Below, piece after piece: positions 26,218 through 35,251 of a stretch of 45,664 nucleotides of DNA; the stretch's first letter is position 1; each line of letters begins with the position of its first letter. This stretch comes from Phycisphaerales bacterium (lineage in GTDB: Bacteria; Planctomycetota; Phycisphaerae; UBA1845), in the NCBI GenBank assembly GCA_013140575.1, contig JABFSN010000018.1, positions 1-45,664 on the forward strand, in the 5' to 3' direction. The notes under the pieces are model-generated. The model did not search any database. It was not told where the DNA came from and saw only the letters and a list, made by a program, of their open reading frames with translations. Both the position numbers and the translations under genes were made by a program.

Positions 26218-28119
26218 CTACGACGCGTCCACGCGTCCCTGCCACGCCGCGTCCACCTCGGCCAGCTCCCGCTCCAGCGCGTCGGTCTCTTCCTGGAGCT
26301 CCTCCAACAGATTCGGATCCTTGTAGACGCCCGGGTCGCCGAATCGCTCCTGCAGAGCGGCCAACGCCGTCTCGTGCCGAACAACGAGCGCCTCCAGCTC
26401 GTCGACGCTTAACCGGTCGAAGCGCGACTTCGATGACGGCTTCGGGCCGGCGGACTTCAGTCGTTTTGGTTTCGCGCGCACGACCGGTTCGGCGGGTCTG
26501 CGTTGCGTCTCAACGGACTGAACATAGAACGTGTAGTTTCCTTCGTAGACCGCGTATCCGTCGGGACGCATGACCAGCAGCCGATCGACCAGCCCATCCA
26601 AAAAGTACCGATCGTGGCTGACCACGACGATCGTTCCGGGAAACTCCCGCAACGCCCCCTCCAATGCTTCACGCGAGCGGATGTCCAGATGATTCGTCGG
26701 CTCATCCAACACGAGCATGTCGGGCGACGTCAGAATCAACTTGATCAATCGCACCCGCGACATCTCCCCACCGGAGAGTTTGCCCAGCGGTTTGAACACA
26801 TCGTCGCCCGTGAACAGAAATCGCGCCAGCAGCGATCGTGCCTCGGCCTCGCTGAACACGCCGCACGTCTCGCGGACTTCATCGACGACGGACCGTTCCG
26901 GATCGAACGCGACGTGCTCCTGACCGTAGTAGCCGACCTGAAGCTTGCGATCGAGCGTAACCGACCCGGCCGTGGGCGCGATCTCGCCCAGAATGATCTT
27001 CAGAAGCGTCGTCTTTCCGCATCCGTTGGGGCCGGTGATGCCGAATCGCGTGCCTCCGTGGATATGGAACGAAAGGTCTTGAAACAGCCGATGAGCGCCG
27101 TAGGCCATGGCCAGCGTTTCCGCGCGCAGGATGACGCCGGTCTGGGCGCGCGTCTCCTGAAAACCGATCCTGGCGGTTCGGGATTCCGCCCTCGTCGCCG
27201 TGGTGAATTCGCCGGCCTTGAGCCGGCGCTCCAACCGTGTCCGGCGTCCCTTGGCCTCCTGCGAGCGCTGACCGGCGAGGTGCTTGGCGATGAACGCCCG
27301 TTCCTTGCGGATGAATTCGGCGTCCTTCACGAATTCGCGTTGCTCGGTCAGCATTTGCACGTCGCGCGTTTCCGCATAGCGGGTGTAATTCCCGGAATAA
27401 CTGGTCGCCTGCGTGCGATTCACCTCGATGATCCGCTCACACAATCGATCGAGCAGATAACGATCGTGCGAGATGATGACCGCCCCGCCTTTGTGTCCGG
27501 CCAGGAACTTCTCGAGCCAGCGCGTCGCGTCGATGTCGAGGTGGTTGGTCGGTTCGTCGAGGAGCAGATAAGTTCGGTTGCGGAGCAGAAGTTTGGCCAG
27601 CGCCACCCGGCATTTCTGCCCGCCGGAAAAAATCGCCACTTGCTTCGTATAATCCGCCGGCGAAAAGCCCAGACCGCCGAGGATTTCGTGAATCCGGGTC
27701 TCGAACGTGTGCCCGCCGGCGGCGACAAACCGGGCCTCCAATCGATGGTACGTCTCCATCAGCTCCGGCAACCGCGGATCGTCGTGCAGGGCGGCCATTT
27801 CGTCCGCCACCGCGTGCAGCTTGTGTTCCAGCGCCAGCAGATCGGTGAACACGCTGCCCACCTCGTCGTGCAACGTCCGCTCGAGCGAGATGTCGGGTTC
27901 CTGGCGCAGGACGCCGATTTCGAGGCCGCGCTCCCGAACCACATTCCCCAAATCGGGTTGCAGGTCGCCGCTGATCAGCTTCAACAGCGTGGTCTTGCCC
28001 GCGCCGTTGTCGCCGACCAGCCCGGTGATCTGCCCGGCGTGCAGGTCCAGCGACACGTCGCGGATCACGATCTGCGTGCCGAATTGCTTGACTACGTTGT
28101 GAAGCGTGATCGCCGCCAT
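26218..28119 (-). CDS. ABC-F family ATPase (Uup-like)
   Basis: A 633-residue soluble protein with two complete ABC domains and no membrane segment. Walker A motifs are GDNGAGKTT and GPNGCGKTT, signatures FSGGQ and LSGGE, and Walker B LLLDEPTNHLD and LVLDEPTNHLD. A linker rich in charged helices (RKERAFIAKHLAGQRSQEAK) joins them, as in ribosome-acting ABC-F proteins. The C-terminal tail (EELQEETDALERELAEVD) is a coiled coil like that of Uup. ABC-F proteins act on ribosomes or branched nucleic-acid structures rather than in transport. Start 28119 (MAAITLHNVVKQFG) gives the usual N-terminus. No resistance-specific features were recognised. Confidence 0.92.
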   Translation of the reverse strand: MAAITLHNVVKQFGTQIVIRDVSLDLHAGQITGLVGDNGAGKTTLLKLISGDLQPDLGNVVRERGLEIGVLRQEPDISLERTLHDEVGSVFTDLLALEHKLHAVADEMAALHDDPRLPELMETYHRLEARFVAAGGHTFETRIHEILGGLGFSPADYTKQVAIFSGGQKCRVALAKLLLRNRTYLLLDEPTNHLDIDATRWLEKFLAGHKGGAVIISHDRYLLDRLCERIIEVNRTQATSYSGNYTRYAETRDVQMLTEQREFVKDAEFIRKERAFIAKHLAGQRSQEAKGRRTRLERRLKAGEFTTATRAESRTARIGFQETRAQTGVILRAETLAMAYGAHRLFQDLSFHIHGGTRFGITGPNGCGKTTLLKIILGEIAPTAGSVTLDRKLQVGYYGQEHVAFDPERSVVDEVRETCGVFSEAEARSLLARFLFTGDDVFKPLGKLSGGEMSRVRLIKLILTSPDMLVLDEPTNHLDIRSREALEGALREFPGTIVVVSHDRYFLDGLVDRLLVMRPDGYAVYEGNYTFYVQSVETQRRPAEPVVRAKPKRLKSAGPKPSSKSRFDRLSVDELEALVVRHETALAALQERFGDPGVYKDPNLLEELQEETDALERELAEVDAAWQGRVDAS

Positions 28120-28271
28120 TCGACTATCATAAGGCACTTACTGGAGAACCGAAAGCGGGGCGGCGCCGACGGGCGTTGATCGTACGGGGCAGGTGGGAAT
28201 CGTATCCTCGCCCCGGCTCCCGCCAGGGTGGATCGGACGAGCCTGAACGACCCCCGTCCGGTGACTCACGA

Positions 28272-28553
28272 ATGCTCTTCATGGACCCCATTTACCAAGA
28301 ACTGATCGACCAGCGCGTCGTCCTCGACACCGGCGGACCCATCGTCTACCTCGGCACGCTCGTCGCCGTAACCGAGTCGGTGTTCGTCCTCGCCGACGCC
28401 GACATCCACGATTCTCGCCTCGGCCACGCCACGCCGGAAGCCTACATCAACGACGCCCGCCAATCGGGCGTCTCCCCCAACCGCCGTCGCGTCATGGTGA
28501 TGCGCACCGCGATCATCAGCCTGTCCCAGCTCGATGACGTGGTCACGGAATGA
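28272..28553 (+). CDS. Small conserved-looking beta-rich protein
   Basis: A protein of 93 residues from ATG 28272 (ATG 28281 is an alternative). Alternating strands such as RVVLDTGGPIVYLGTLVAV, VFVLADADIHD and RVMVMRTAIISLSQLDDVV suggest a small SH3/Sm-like beta-barrel, and no signal peptide is present. I do not recognise the family. It is divergent from the ABC-F gene (152 bases) and precedes a pseudopilin gene across a repeat-bearing gap. An RNA- or protein-binding role would be only a guess. Confidence 0.6.
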   Translation: MLFMDPIYQELIDQRVVLDTGGPIVYLGTLVAVTESVFVLADADIHDSRLGHATPEAYINDARQSGVSPNRRRVMVMRTAIISLSQLDDVVTE

Positions 28554-28600
28554 CCATCGGGCACGCCATTCCAGTCCATTCACTCCGATAATCCAGTGCA

Positions 28601-28650
28601 GGGGCGAGAATCCTTTCTCGCACCCACTCTTCGCGGGAATCCCCTCCCGC
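28601..28650. repeat. Paired-hairpin repeat unit
   Basis: Hairpin 1 (28601-28624) is G[G]GGCGAGAA-TCCT-TTCTCGCACC; hairpin 2 (28633-28650) is GCGGGAA-TCCC-CTCCCGC. An eight-base spacer lies between them. The same two-hairpin unit occurs twice in tandem at 45361-45460. Confidence 0.75.
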
Positions 28651-28776
28651 ACCCGCTTCAGCCATCGCCCCGTCCGCCGCCCGGCGTTCCTTGTTCATCC
28701 TCAAAGGAATCGCTAACGTGGTTCACACGGGCCGGGCTTTGCGCCCCGCGAACCCATTGCCGACGGAACCCGCGCA

Positions 28777-29742
28777 ATGACGACCGACGTTCACCGATGC
28801 TCAGCCGTCGTGCCCGCGCGCCGGTTCACGGGCGATGCCTCGGCCTTCACGTTGGTCGAGCTGCTCGTGGTCATCAGCATCGTCACGCTGCTGCTGGCCA
28901 TTCTGGTGCCGGCGCTATCGACCGCCCGGCAGCAGGCCCGCGGCGTCAAGTGCCGCGCCCATCTGCATGGGCTCGGCAACGCGCTGACGATTTACACCGT
29001 CGAAAATCGCGACGTCTTCGTCCCCGGACGCATGCCCAAGGTCGACAATTGCAATTGGGTCTCGCAGATCGCCGGCGGTTTGAAGTACCGCCCCACCTTC
29101 CTGGCCATGATGAGCGCCAAAATCGGCATTCCCCCGTTCGACGACCCCAAGGCCTGCGAAAACGAACTCGACCGGCACGGCAACCACGGCGACCGGCAGG
29201 ATTACGTCAGTCCGGTCTACGTCTGCCCGCAGGTCTCGAAATGGACCGACGAACGCAACGGCAGCTACGGCTACAATTACCAGTTCCTGGGCAATTCGCG
29301 GTTGCGCGACACCGCCGATCTTCATTCCTTCAAGAACTGGCCGGTCATCGCCACACGCATCCGCGTTCCATCGGACACGGTTGCGGTGGCCGATTCGATG
29401 GGAACGGCCGCCGCCTACCCGCCGAACGCGCGGCATGAATACCAGGGCAAGTCGCGGGACGCCGATCGCTACGGAAACGAGGGCTTCAATCTCGATCCGC
29501 CGCGCGTCGATCCCGTCGACGGCGAGATGACCGGTCTGGAAGGAGGCCACCGCACCGCGGTTCACACCCGCCACCGCGGCGTAGGCAACGTGCTATGGGT
29601 CGACGGCCATGCCGATGTGCGCACCGAAAAACAACTCGGCTACGTCAACAACCCCGACGGCGGCATCGGCTTCGAGGGCCGCAACTTTCTATGGTCCGGC
29701 ACCCGCCGCGACGAACCCTGGATCGATCCCGCCCGCCGCTGA
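28777..29742 (+). CDS. Type II-type pseudopilin with H-x9-DG C-terminal motif
   Basis: A 321-residue membrane-anchored protein. The prepilin signal is A23-FTLVELLVVISIVTLLLAI, with Glu at mature position 5, so prepilin peptidase would cleave before Phe24 and methylate it. The rest is an extracytoplasmic domain ending with HRGVGNVLWVDGHADV, the H-x9-DG motif common in the very numerous planctomycete pseudopilins. These resemble type II secretion or type IV pilus minor pilins; the exact machine is unknown. The first 20 residues are unusually long for a leader, so a later start is possible, but no other ATG fits before the motif. Confidence 0.87.
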   Translation: MTTDVHRCSAVVPARRFTGDASAFTLVELLVVISIVTLLLAILVPALSTARQQARGVKCRAHLHGLGNALTIYTVENRDVFVPGRMPKVDNCNWVSQIAGGLKYRPTFLAMMSAKIGIPPFDDPKACENELDRHGNHGDRQDYVSPVYVCPQVSKWTDERNGSYGYNYQFLGNSRLRDTADLHSFKNWPVIATRIRVPSDTVAVADSMGTAAAYPPNARHEYQGKSRDADRYGNEGFNLDPPRVDPVDGEMTGLEGGHRTAVHTRHRGVGNVLWVDGHADVRTEKQLGYVNNPDGGIGFEGRNFLWSGTRRDEPWIDPARR

Positions 29743-29773
29743 ACCGGGTTGCTGGTGTCTGGCACTCGCCGAC

Positions 29774-30346
29774 CTACCACGGCGGTCCGCACAGGTCGAT
29801 GACCCCGTCGATCGGACCATCCCGCCGTACGCGAAGCGTCATGGTGCGGTCGAACGTGAATTCCACAATCGCGCCATACTGCCGGACCAGCAGCGTGCCG
29901 CCAAACTCCCGCCAGCCCAACCGTGCATAATAGGGGATCAAATCAGGCTCGCATACCAACAGCGCGAACATCACGTCCGCCTGTTCCTGAAAAAACTCGA
30001 TCGCCCGCTGGACCCCCAGCGCCGCATACCCGCGCCCACGTGCGGCCGGGTGCGTCTTGACCCCGCCGATTCCACCAATCGGCACGGCCCGCCCGTCGTG
30101 CGTCGCCTGTCGCAACACCACGCCGATGTACGACGCAAGTTCCCCGTCACCGCCCCAAACCCGGACGCACCGCGGCGGCTTCTCCCACTCCAGTTTCCGC
30201 CCTGGCCAATCCGCCCACTCCGCCGGCGGATACACCGCCCGCGACAGAACGTCGACGGCGTCGCGTTCGCCCGCGTTAAGATCGGCCACTGCGGTGAACG
30301 CCACGTTCGCTTTCAATCGGATGTCCTTTCCCACCGGAAACCGCAT
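29774..30346 (-). CDS. GNAT-family N-acetyltransferase
   Basis: A 190-residue soluble acetyltransferase. The acetyl-CoA pyrophosphate loop is visible as HPAARGRGYAALGVQRAI after the beta-4 strand GGIGGVKT. A second half-fold has FALLVCEPDLIPYYARLGWREFGG, a typical GNAT ending. The C-terminus IDLCGPPW is distinctive. The substrate is unknown; aminoglycoside-type and protein N-terminal acetylation are both conceivable. It is divergent from the ABC ATPase gene at 30450. Confidence 0.82.
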   Translation of the reverse strand: MRFPVGKDIRLKANVAFTAVADLNAGERDAVDVLSRAVYPPAEWADWPGRKLEWEKPPRCVRVWGGDGELASYIGVVLRQATHDGRAVPIGGIGGVKTHPAARGRGYAALGVQRAIEFFQEQADVMFALLVCEPDLIPYYARLGWREFGGTLLVRQYGAIVEFTFDRTMTLRVRRDGPIDGVIDLCGPPW

Positions 30347-30449
30347 CGACGTTGACGGATCATACCAACGTCTGCTATCAACGGCACGGTATCCGTTACG
30401 TTCACCCGGCGACGGTCCGGTCGTTCGGAACGCGGACGGGAGGCGGCGC

Positions 30450-31154
30450 GTGGCCTACATCGAACTCAAAAACGTCTCCAAAGCCTACCGCAAGCGGAAC
30501 ATCGACGTACCCGCGCTGAACGGGCTGAACGTCTCCATCGAGCGCGGCGAGTTCGTGGCCTTGATGGGTCCCAGCGGCTCCGGCAAGACCACCCTGTTGA
30601 ACCTCATCGGCGGGCTGGACTCGCCCGACGGCGGCGCCGTTCGCGTCGGCGATTCCGACCTGCACGCCATGAACGAGCGGCAATTGACCGCCTGGCGTAG
30701 CCGGCACGTCGGCTTCATCTTTCAGATGTACCACCTGCTGCCGGTTTTGAACGCGGCCCAAAACGTCGAGTTGCCCTTGTCGCTTTTTCGCATGAAGCCC
30801 GCCGAACGGCGGCAACGCGTGGAGGTCGCGCTTTCCGTCGTCGGACTGGTCGACCGCGCCGACCACAAGCCGTCGCAGCTTTCCGGCGGTCAGGAGCAGC
30901 GCGTGGCCATCGCCCGGGCCATTGTCACCGACCCCGAGCTGCTGCTCGCCGACGAACCCACCGGCGACCTCGACGCCGACAGCGCCCACCAGGTGCTGCT
31001 GCTCCTCGAACGCCTCCGGGCCGAGTTCGGCAAAACCATCATCATGGTCACCCACGACCACAAGGCCGCCACCCACGCCTCGCGCATCGTCCATCTTGAA
31101 AAGGGCGCCATGTTCGCCGATTCACCGGAGGCCGAAACCGTTGTCAGCTATTAG
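30450..31154 (+). CDS. ABC transporter ATP-binding protein, LolD/MacB type
   Basis: A 234-residue ATPase with Walker [10 protein letters not shown]-loop [18 protein letters not shown], signature [14 protein letters not shown] and Walker [13 protein letters not shown]. The LNLIGGLD and FQ-YHLLP signatures place it with LolD/MacB/FtsE-type systems that do mechanical work on envelope lipoproteins, lipids or peptides. The start is GTG 30450, six bases after GGGAGG. The partner permease is at 31471, separated by an unusual 316-base gap holding an inverted-repeat element, so the operon may be split or attenuated there. Confidence 0.92.
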   Translation: MAYIELKNVSKAYRKRNIDVPALNGLNVSIERGEFVALMGPSGSGKTTLLNLIGGLDSPDGGAVRVGDSDLHAMNERQLTAWRSRHVGFIFQMYHLLPVLNAAQNVELPLSLFRMKPAERRQRVEVALSVVGLVDRADHKPSQLSGGQEQRVAIARAIVTDPELLLADEPTGDLDADSAHQVLLLLERLRAEFGKTIIMVTHDHKAATHASRIVHLEKGAMFADSPEAETVVSY

Positions 31155-31470
31155 CGGATTCCGACCGAAATCCCGGCATGCCCACCTCAGGCACGTCTCG
31201 CGGCATGGGCTACCCGCGCAGCACATGTTTAGCGTAGGTCCGTCACTTCCGTCGTCTTTCCGCCCCGGCGGGGCGGCGGACTGTAGCCACGGGTGGAGCG
31301 AGGCGCAGCATCGCGCAACCCGTGGACGCCGTCGCGCACGAAACCCCGCCCCGGCAGGGGCGGAGGAGTTGTTGCACATGACGCTAAACACGCTTCCAGC
31401 CCATGCCTTCACCGGCAGGATGCCCGTGCCACGCACCGCCAACCGGCACGGGAAACGGAAACGGTAACCC
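31155..31470. other. Gap between ABC ATPase and permease genes
   Basis: No gene is apparent. It holds the inverted-repeat element at 31226-31390 and a further stem CCCGTGCC/GGCACGGG at 31423-31452, just before the permease start. Stable structures inside an otherwise ATPase-permease operon could reduce downstream expression. Confidence 0.5.
31226..31390. repeat. Composite inverted-repeat (MITE/REP-like) element
   Basis: Outer ten-base inverted ends TGTTTAGCGT (31226-31235) and ACGCTAAACA (31381-31390) enclose nested stems. These are CCGCCCCGGCGGGGCGG near 31260-31276, CCACGGGT/ACCCGTGG (31287-31294 and 31318-31325), and CCGCCCCGGCAGGGGCGG near 31347-31364. No target duplication was identified. 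The architecture fits a small non-autonomous mobile element or an extended bacterial interspersed mosaic element. Confidence 0.55.
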
Positions 31471-32628
31471 ATGTCCGGCGTCACATTGCTCCTCAAAAAC
31501 CTGACCCGTAACAAGCTCCGCACCCTGTTGACGGTTGCGGCCATCGCCCTGCCCATGCTGGTGTTCACCGTCGCCCGATCGTTCGTTGACGTGGTCGATC
31601 TGGTCCTGCGCGAATCCGACCGCAACATGCGCGTCGCGGTCCATCAAAAGCTGACCTACACCACCTACATGCCCCAACGCCTCCGTGGCGAAATCGAATC
31701 CCTGGCCCCACCAGGCGCCGTCACCGCCATCTGCCGCACCAGTTGGTTCGGCGGCCACATCGAAAACACGCAGAGCACATTTCCCAACATGGCCGTCGAT
31801 CGCGACACGTTCCCCATTGTCTACAGCGAGTTTGGCCTCTCTCCCGAAGCCGTCGAGCGCTTTCGCAACGAACGCCGCGGCGCCGTCGTCGGACGTCCGA
31901 CGGCCGACCAGATGAACTGGAAGATCGGGGATCGGGTTACGCTCGTGGGCGGTCTGCCCCCGTTTCTGACGCTGGAGTTCGTCATCGCCGGCATCATCGA
32001 GAAAACGAACAACCCCTGGCTTTATTTCGGTCTGGACTATTACAACGAGTGCTACCAGCAGGCCACCGGCGAGGCCGTCGGCATTCATAATTTCTGGCTC
32101 AAGTGCGGATCGCCGTCGGCCCGCGAGTGGGCCCTGTCCGAAATCGACAAGCACTTCGCCAATACCGACCACGAGACCCGCACCGAAATGGAATCCACCT
32201 TTCTGGCCGCCTTCACCCGCAGCGGCGGCGACTGGGTGGGATTGGTCTGGACCGTGGGCCGGTTGATCGTACTGGTCGCCGTGTCCGTCGCGTTCAATAC
32301 CTTGAGCATGGCTTTTCGCGAGCGCACCCGGGAGCTGGCCGTGTTACGGGCGCTGGGATTCTCGGCCGGCAAAATCGTTCGGATGGTGCTGTACGAGGGT
32401 TTCGTACTGGGGTTACTCGCGGCCCTGATCGGCGTGCTGCCGCTGTACGTCCTGACCCGGCTCGTGGAATTGCAGTTGCCCAGCATCCCCTTCGCGGTGT
32501 CCATCTCGGGAACAACCCTGACCGTGGCGTCTACGGTCGCGATCGCCTGCGGCGTCCTGGCCGCCATCGTCCCGGCCTGGAGATCAAGCCGATTGAAAGT
32601 CGCCACCGCGTTGCGCAAGGTGGTCTAG
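31471..32628 (+). CDS. FtsX/MacB-like ABC transporter permease
   Basis: A 385-residue inner-membrane protein. It has an N-terminal membrane segment (LRTLLTVAAIALPMLVFTVA), a periplasmic domain of about 200 residues, and three C-terminal segments (WTVGRLIVLVAVSVAFNTLS; VLGLLAALIGVLPLYV; TLTVASTVAIACGVLAAIVPA). It has the classic RELAVLRALGFSAGKI coupling stretch and ends in AWRSSRLKVATALRK. It should pair with the ATPase at 30450-31154 to form a mechanotransmission-type transporter acting at the envelope. The substrate is unknown. Confidence 0.9.
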   Translation: MSGVTLLLKNLTRNKLRTLLTVAAIALPMLVFTVARSFVDVVDLVLRESDRNMRVAVHQKLTYTTYMPQRLRGEIESLAPPGAVTAICRTSWFGGHIENTQSTFPNMAVDRDTFPIVYSEFGLSPEAVERFRNERRGAVVGRPTADQMNWKIGDRVTLVGGLPPFLTLEFVIAGIIEKTNNPWLYFGLDYYNECYQQATGEAVGIHNFWLKCGSPSAREWALSEIDKHFANTDHETRTEMESTFLAAFTRSGGDWVGLVWTVGRLIVLVAVSVAFNTLSMAFRERTRELAVLRALGFSAGKIVRMVLYEGFVLGLLAALIGVLPLYVLTRLVELQLPSIPFAVSISGTTLTVASTVAIACGVLAAIVPAWRSSRLKVATALRKVV

Positions 32629-32652
32629 TGCTCCGTCGAGGCTTATTTCTTG

Positions 32653-32685
32653 GGTGGCACGGGCAAGCGTACTCGCTTGCCCGTG
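32653..32685 (-). repeat. Dispersed palindromic repeat, copy 2
   Basis: An exact reverse-complement copy of the 33-nt unit at 237-269: 12-bp stem CACGGGCAAGCG with loop TACT. It lies between the convergent permease and TPR lipoprotein genes, where it could also serve as a transcription end. Confidence 0.8.
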
Positions 32686-32837
32686 GTCTTGCCGACCGCG
32701 CTTCATGTTGGTTTCATCATCGGCGAACGCCACCCGTGGACAACGGAACGCCGTTGGGGCGTCCCAACGACGTGCCCGGCGCGTTGCCCGTGCATTTAGC
32801 TTCCTGAAGACGCCCCGCCAACCAGGTGGAACTACGC

Positions 32838-33545
32838 CTACGGTTCAAGCGGCGCCGTGGTGCGAGGCAGGGAAACGCCCTTTTCCGTGAGGATGTCGGC
32901 CACGCCCTTCTCCATCGGGTTCAACTCATACGCGCGAAGCAGGTGTTCGATCGCCGCGCGGTCGTTGCGCAGGCGCAGCATGAACGCGCCGATCGCCGCG
33001 TGGGCGGAAGGGTTCTTCGGTTCAATGGCGACGGCCTGTCGGTAGCGCAGCAGTGCGGCATCGAGGTCGCCGCGCTCCTCGAGCTCGCGCGCCAGAAAAA
33101 TCTGGGACCGGGCGGTGGGCCCGATAAAGGTCATGTTCCACTCGGCCGCGGAAAGGGCGTCGTCGTACTGGCCCTTCAGCTCCAGGACTTCGTTCTTGGC
33201 GACCAGCGCCGCGTACATGCCCGGCGCGGCCTCGATGGCCCGGGTGAAGTAGTCCGCGGCGCGGTCCAGCTCGCGCATGGCCGCCGGGTTGTTTTGCTCG
33301 TTGAGGCGTTTACGAGCGAGGGCCATGTGCACGGCGCCGAGATCGAACAGATTCTGTGCGTCCTCTGGCCACATCACTGCGGCGCGTTCGAAATTGTCCT
33401 TGGCCACCGCCAGGCGATCGTCGAACATCGCCTTCTGCCCGTCGACGCGGAGTTGGTGAAACGTGGGGCCGCACGCCCCGCAAAACATGGCCAGGGCGGC
33501 GGCGGCGAGAACGGCGTGCGGTCGACGAAATCGATTGATGTTCAT
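32838..33545 (-). CDS. TPR-repeat putative lipoprotein
   Basis: A 235-residue exported protein. GGGAGGG precedes the ATG. The N-terminus RRPHAVLAAAALAMFCGAC is a signal peptide with an imperfect lipobox before Cys25, so lipidation is likely but not certain. The rest is helical TPR repeats (LAVAKDNFERAAVMWPEDAQ; LLRYRQAVAIEPKNPSAHAA; AIEHLLRAYELNPMEKGVA). TPR lipoproteins typically act as docking subunits for envelope machines. It converges on the FtsX-like permease gene and is divergent from the phosphoesterase gene; partners are unknown. Confidence 0.8.
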   Translation of the reverse strand: MNINRFRRPHAVLAAAALAMFCGACGPTFHQLRVDGQKAMFDDRLAVAKDNFERAAVMWPEDAQNLFDLGAVHMALARKRLNEQNNPAAMRELDRAADYFTRAIEAAPGMYAALVAKNEVLELKGQYDDALSAAEWNMTFIGPTARSQIFLARELEERGDLDAALLRYRQAVAIEPKNPSAHAAIGAFMLRLRNDRAAIEHLLRAYELNPMEKGVADILTEKGVSLPRTTAPLEP

Positions 33546-33688
33546 GGTTTATCCCTCCCGGTCGTTCGGTTCATCCGCGGGGGAATATAGTGGATTGTCC
33601 CGGAAATTGCATGGTGGAAAATTACGGCGTCGCCCTTCGTCCGCCCGCCAGTGGAGAACGGGGGCGTGTGTGAGGATATAGTGGGGCG

Positions 33689-34057
33689 ATGACCCCCGAC
33701 GCGCTCCAGCGGTTTGTGATCCTGCACCATGCGGCGCCGGCGGGCGAGCATTGGGATCTGATGCTGGAGACAGGGGATCGCCTGGCCACATGGCAGTTGT
33801 TGAGCGCGCCGACCGGCGCGGCCGCGTGCCCCATCGAGTGCGTGCGGATCGGGGAGCATCGCAAGCTGTACCTGGACTATGAAGGGCCGATCAGCAGGGG
33901 TCGCGGCGAGGTGCGGCGCGTGGATCAGGGAACCTACACATTGCGGTCCCGGGCTGACGACGAGTGGATCGTGACGCTGCATGGGGAAACGTTGATCGGC
34001 GAGTTTCGGTTGCGGCATACGGGCGACGGGGAACGCTGGGTCCTGGCGAAACATTGA
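33689..34057 (+). CDS. Stand-alone LigD-type 3'-phosphoesterase domain protein
   Basis: A 122-residue protein made only of the DNA ligase D 3'-phosphoesterase domain. RFVILHHAAPAGEHWDLMLE contains the metal-binding His and Asp, followed by LATWQL, KLYLDYEGPISRGRGEVRRVDQGTY and LHGETLIGEFRLRH, the usual core. In LigD this domain trims 3'-phosphates and ribonucleotides at DNA ends during non-homologous end joining. Here no ligase or polymerase domain is attached and no Ku gene is in the window. It may act alone in end cleaning (inference). Confidence 0.88.
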   Translation: MTPDALQRFVILHHAAPAGEHWDLMLETGDRLATWQLLSAPTGAAACPIECVRIGEHRKLYLDYEGPISRGRGEVRRVDQGTYTLRSRADDEWIVTLHGETLIGEFRLRHTGDGERWVLAKH

Positions 34058-34072
34058 ATCGGCGGCGTTGAC

Positions 34073-34103
34073 CCTCCGCGCTCTCTGCGCCTCCGCGGTG
34101 AAA
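34073..34103. repeat. Copy of the CTCxGCGxCTCxGCGGTGAAA-type intergenic repeat
   Basis: CCTCCGCGCTCTCTGCGCC continues into TCCGCGGTGAAA. This phrase pattern resembles a dispersed intergenic sequence seen in many bacterial genomes. It sits between the convergent phosphoesterase and pilT genes. A weaker, related phrase (TTGCGCCTTTGCGTGAGC) occurs near 37888-37905. Confidence 0.4.
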
Positions 34104-34117
34104 TCCCAATGCCGCGG

Positions 34118-35251
34118 CTATCGTCCGCCGCGCACACGGCCGACGAGTCCCTGGGCCGAGGTTTTGATGCCCTTGACGGCGCTGGCCAGCGCTTCGCGGC
34201 TGGGGGCGTACTCCATGGCGATGTCGTAGTAGATTTTTTCGTTTTCGATCAGTTCGGCCAACGAATGCGTGAAATTGCGCATGCCCTCGTCCTTGCTCTG
34301 CGCGATGATCGCGGCCAGATCCTGGTCTTCGCCGCGGCGGATCTTGTCGCGGACGGTGGAGTTGTTCAGCAGCACCTCGGTGGCGGGCACGCGGGAATCG
34401 GGTTCGATGCCGGGCAGCAATCGCTGACACATGATGGCACCCAGGCTGACCGACAGGGACGAACGGATGAACTCGTGCTCGTCGTGGCTGAAGAACTCCA
34501 GGATGCGGGCGAACGTCTGGGCGGCGTCGGAACAGTGCACCGACCCCAGCACCAGATGCCCCGTTTCCGCCGACTGAATGGCTGCGAGCATGGTCTCCTT
34601 GTCGCGCATTTCGCCGATGAAGATGACGTCGGGATCCTGGCGGACCACGTAGCGGAGCGCTTCGCTGTAGCTGGGGATGTCGATGCCGATCTCGCGCTGC
34701 GAAATGATCGACTTGGCCGGCTGGAATACGTACTCGACCGGGTCTTCAATGGTGATGATGTGCTCGCCGCGGGTTTCGTTCACGTGCTGCAACAGCGCCG
34801 CCAGCGTGCTGCTCTTGCCGCTTCCGGTGACGCCGCTCACCAGGATCAGCCCGGCGTGCGTCTTGCGGATGGTCTCCTCGTAAATCTTGGGTAGCTGCAG
34901 CGATTCAAACGAGGGAATCTGGCTTTGCACGCGACGGATGGCCGCGTGCATTTCGTTGGTCGCCCGGAAGATGTTGACCCGGAACCGGTCGCCCTGTTCC
35001 CCCTTCACCGAAAAATCGAGATCGCCGCGGCGTTCGTACTCCTCGCGCCGGGCCGCGGGCACGATTTCGCGAAACATCTCCTCGACATACTGGGTGGACG
35101 GAACCGGCGGCAGATCGATCTGCTTGAGATGTCCCGCGACGCGATAGTACGGCTTGTAGCCGACCTTAACGTGCAAATCGGAAGCGCCGAACCGGGACAT
35201 GCTCGCGAGCAACTCGTGAATCGTTTCCTTGGGTGACATGCCCGGTTTCAT
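34118..35251 (-). CDS. pilT: Type IV pilus retraction ATPase PilT
   Basis: A 377-residue hexameric cytoplasmic ATPase driving pilus retraction for twitching motility and DNA uptake. Start 35251 (MKPGMSPKETIHELL) lies seven bases after GGAAG. Features in order: N-terminal PAS-like domain (SDLHVKVGYKPYYRVAG), Walker A GVTGSGKS (140-147), Asp box HIITIEDPVEYVF, Walker B VIFIGEMRDKETM, His box GHLVLGSVHCSDA and AIMCQRLLPG. The length fits PilT and not the longer PilB. No other pilus assembly genes are in the window, apart from the pseudopilin 5 kb away. Confidence 0.93.
   Translation of the reverse strand: MKPGMSPKETIHELLASMSRFGASDLHVKVGYKPYYRVAGHLKQIDLPPVPSTQYVEEMFREIVPAARREEYERRGDLDFSVKGEQGDRFRVNIFRATNEMHAAIRRVQSQIPSFESLQLPKIYEETIRKTHAGLILVSGVTGSGKSSTLAALLQHVNETRGEHIITIEDPVEYVFQPAKSIISQREIGIDIPSYSEALRYVVRQDPDVIFIGEMRDKETMLAAIQSAETGHLVLGSVHCSDAAQTFARILEFFSHDEHEFIRSSLSVSLGAIMCQRLLPGIEPDSRVPATEVLLNNSTVRDKIRRGEDQDLAAIIAQSKDEGMRNFTHSLAELIENEKIYYDIAMEYAPSREALASAVKGIKTSAQGLVGRVRGGR

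Noticed and set aside
26218-28119. Antibiotic-resistance ABC-F (ARE) protein
   Set aside because: The Uup-like C-terminal coiled coil and housekeeping-like layout give no specific sign of a resistance subtype.
28598-28650. CRISPR-like alternation of repeats and spacers
   Set aside because: Only one or two units occur, and the units are paired hairpins without spacers of constant length or cas genes nearby.
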